Shown here: positions 13,617 through 14,243 of the stretch, in pieces | Position numbering within the stretch: position 1 is the stretch's first letter | Layout: each line of letters starts with the position of its first letter | Source of the DNA: Planctomycetaceae bacterium | GTDB taxonomy: Bacteria; Planctomycetota; Planctomycetia; Pirellulales; Pirellulaceae | Length of the DNA: 14,243 nucleotides | Assembly: GCA_007129635.1 (NCBI GenBank) | Contig: SKVE01000249.1 | Span: 1-14,243 of the forward strand | Direction of reading: 5' to 3' | Program-made: the position numbers and the translations under genes | The notes under the pieces: generated by a model | What the model was told of the DNA's origin: nothing | Seen by the model: the letters and a program-made list of their open reading frames with translations, nothing else | Databases searched by the model: none

Positions 13617-14243
13617 ATGAAACCCATCGTACTTCAAGTGTTACTCGCCGCGATGTTGTTGGACGGCGCCGGTTTTTTCAACCTTTCGGCCGACGAGGAT
13701 CCTTACTTTCGCTACGGGCTCGAAATTCCGGTCGAGGGCACGGTGCGGCCGGTATGCGTGGACGACGTGGCGTGGCCGGAGAACTTCCGGCCGCTGGATG
13801 CCGAGGGCTGGTCGACGTTCCACGCCTCGCCCGAGACGCGCATCCTGTACGTCTCGTCGTCCAAGGGAAACGACGCGACCGCCATCGTCTACGAGCCGGG
13901 CGACGACGCGGTGTTTCCCGATCCCTTTCACCCGCGGGAAGGCGTCAAGCCGTTCGCCAACGTCGATACGGCCCTGAAACGGCAGCGGAGCGGTATGCCC
14001 GACTGGATCCTGCTGAAACGCGGCGATACCTGGCGGGGACCGATCACCGAGCAGCAGCTTCCGCCGGGCAAGTCGGGCGACGAGCCGCGCGTCATCGGCG
14101 CGTACGGCCCGCTCACCCGGCCTCGACCCCAGATCACCGGCAGGGGAACCGGTTTTCGTCTGGGCGGACCGCACCACGGAACACAGCACGTGGCGATTGT
14201 CGGAATCGAATTCTACAACAGTTGGCAAGACCCGGCGCATGAA
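13617..14243 (+). CDS. Exported right-handed beta-helix protein, 5' part only
   Basis: An uninterrupted frame of 209 codons runs from the ATG at 13617 to the window end, so the gene is truncated by the window. GGAGA (13606-13610) lies 6 nt before the start. The protein starts with a signal peptide (MKPIVLQVLLAAMLLDGAGF, cleavage near LSA-DE). Next is 'ILYVSSSKGNDAT', which opens many secreted beta-helix enzymes, then a 'PFANVDTALKRQ' segment, then 'DWILLKRGDTWRGPI', and by the end short strands such as 'HVAIVGIEFYNSW', where the helix coils begin. This head region is typical of planctomycete right-handed parallel beta-helix proteins related to pectate lyases. The catalytic part, if any, lies beyond the window. 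It is preceded by two hairpins and may start its own transcript. Confidence 0.85.
   Translation, partial: MKPIVLQVLLAAMLLDGAGFFNLSADEDPYFRYGLEIPVEGTVRPVCVDDVAWPENFRPLDAEGWSTFHASPETRILYVSSSKGNDATAIVYEPGDDAVFPDPFHPREGVKPFANVDTALKRQRSGMPDWILLKRGDTWRGPITEQQLPPGKSGDEPRVIGAYGPLTRPRPQITGRGTGFRLGGPHHGTQHVAIVGIEFYNSWQDPAHE

Noticed and set aside
13641..14240. A 199-codon minus-strand frame and a 162-codon plus-strand frame at the window end
   Set aside because: Both are shadows of the partial beta-helix gene that starts at 13617, which has a signal peptide, a ribosome binding site and a family-typical head region.

Overview
The window looks like chromosomal DNA from a member of the Planctomycetota (Pirellulales-like). 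It is GC-rich. Most of its large genes encode exported proteins of families that are expanded in that phylum: an HzsA-related dihaem protein, a type I sulfatase, an alginate-lyase-family protein, a tandem alpha/beta-hydrolase esterase and two beta-helix proteins. The assignment rests on recognised protein families and gene style, not on any search or rRNA.

Layout. Positions 1-475 hold no convincing gene but carry a perfect 18-bp inverted repeat. A minus-strand exported beta-helix protein (476-1525) is divergent from a plus-strand run: the HzsA-related dihaem protein (1636-4377), a sulfatase with its own likely promoter (4510-6027) and an alginate-lyase-like protein (6150-7394). Converging on that run are two minus-strand genes, a TPR protein (7416-8804) and, upstream of it, an acetylxylan-esterase-like tandem alpha/beta hydrolase (8872-10884). 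Next comes a small plus-strand gene (11046-11279), then a cluster of GGGGTCA-type repeats with a decayed REP-associated tyrosine transposase (RAYT) fragment and an inverted repeat copy (11304-11742). An overlapping toxin-antitoxin pair of the MazF/PemK class follows (11798-12402). After that is a poorly coding stretch with one doubtful ORF and one apparently broken secreted-protein gene (13119-13512), a pair of hairpins, and the 5' part of a second exported beta-helix protein that runs off the window end (13617-14243).

How it fits together. From 476 to 10884 the exported sulfatase, lyase-like protein, esterase and beta-helix protein are consistent with attack on a decorated (sulfated, acylated) acidic polysaccharide. 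The genes lie on both strands and are not one operon. No SusC/D-type transporter, sulfatase-maturing enzyme or regulator is visible. The HzsA-related protein is a likely exported redox protein of unknown role. From about 11280 the region is accessory: a mobile repeat, a toxin-antitoxin module and a decayed gene.

I do not see a clearly new multi-gene system. The best leads are the lyase-family protein lacking its usual active-site histidine, the HzsA-related protein next to a sulfatase, the 20-bp palindrome just upstream of the sulfatase promoter, and the multi-copy repeat and RAYT remnant beside the toxin-antitoxin pair.
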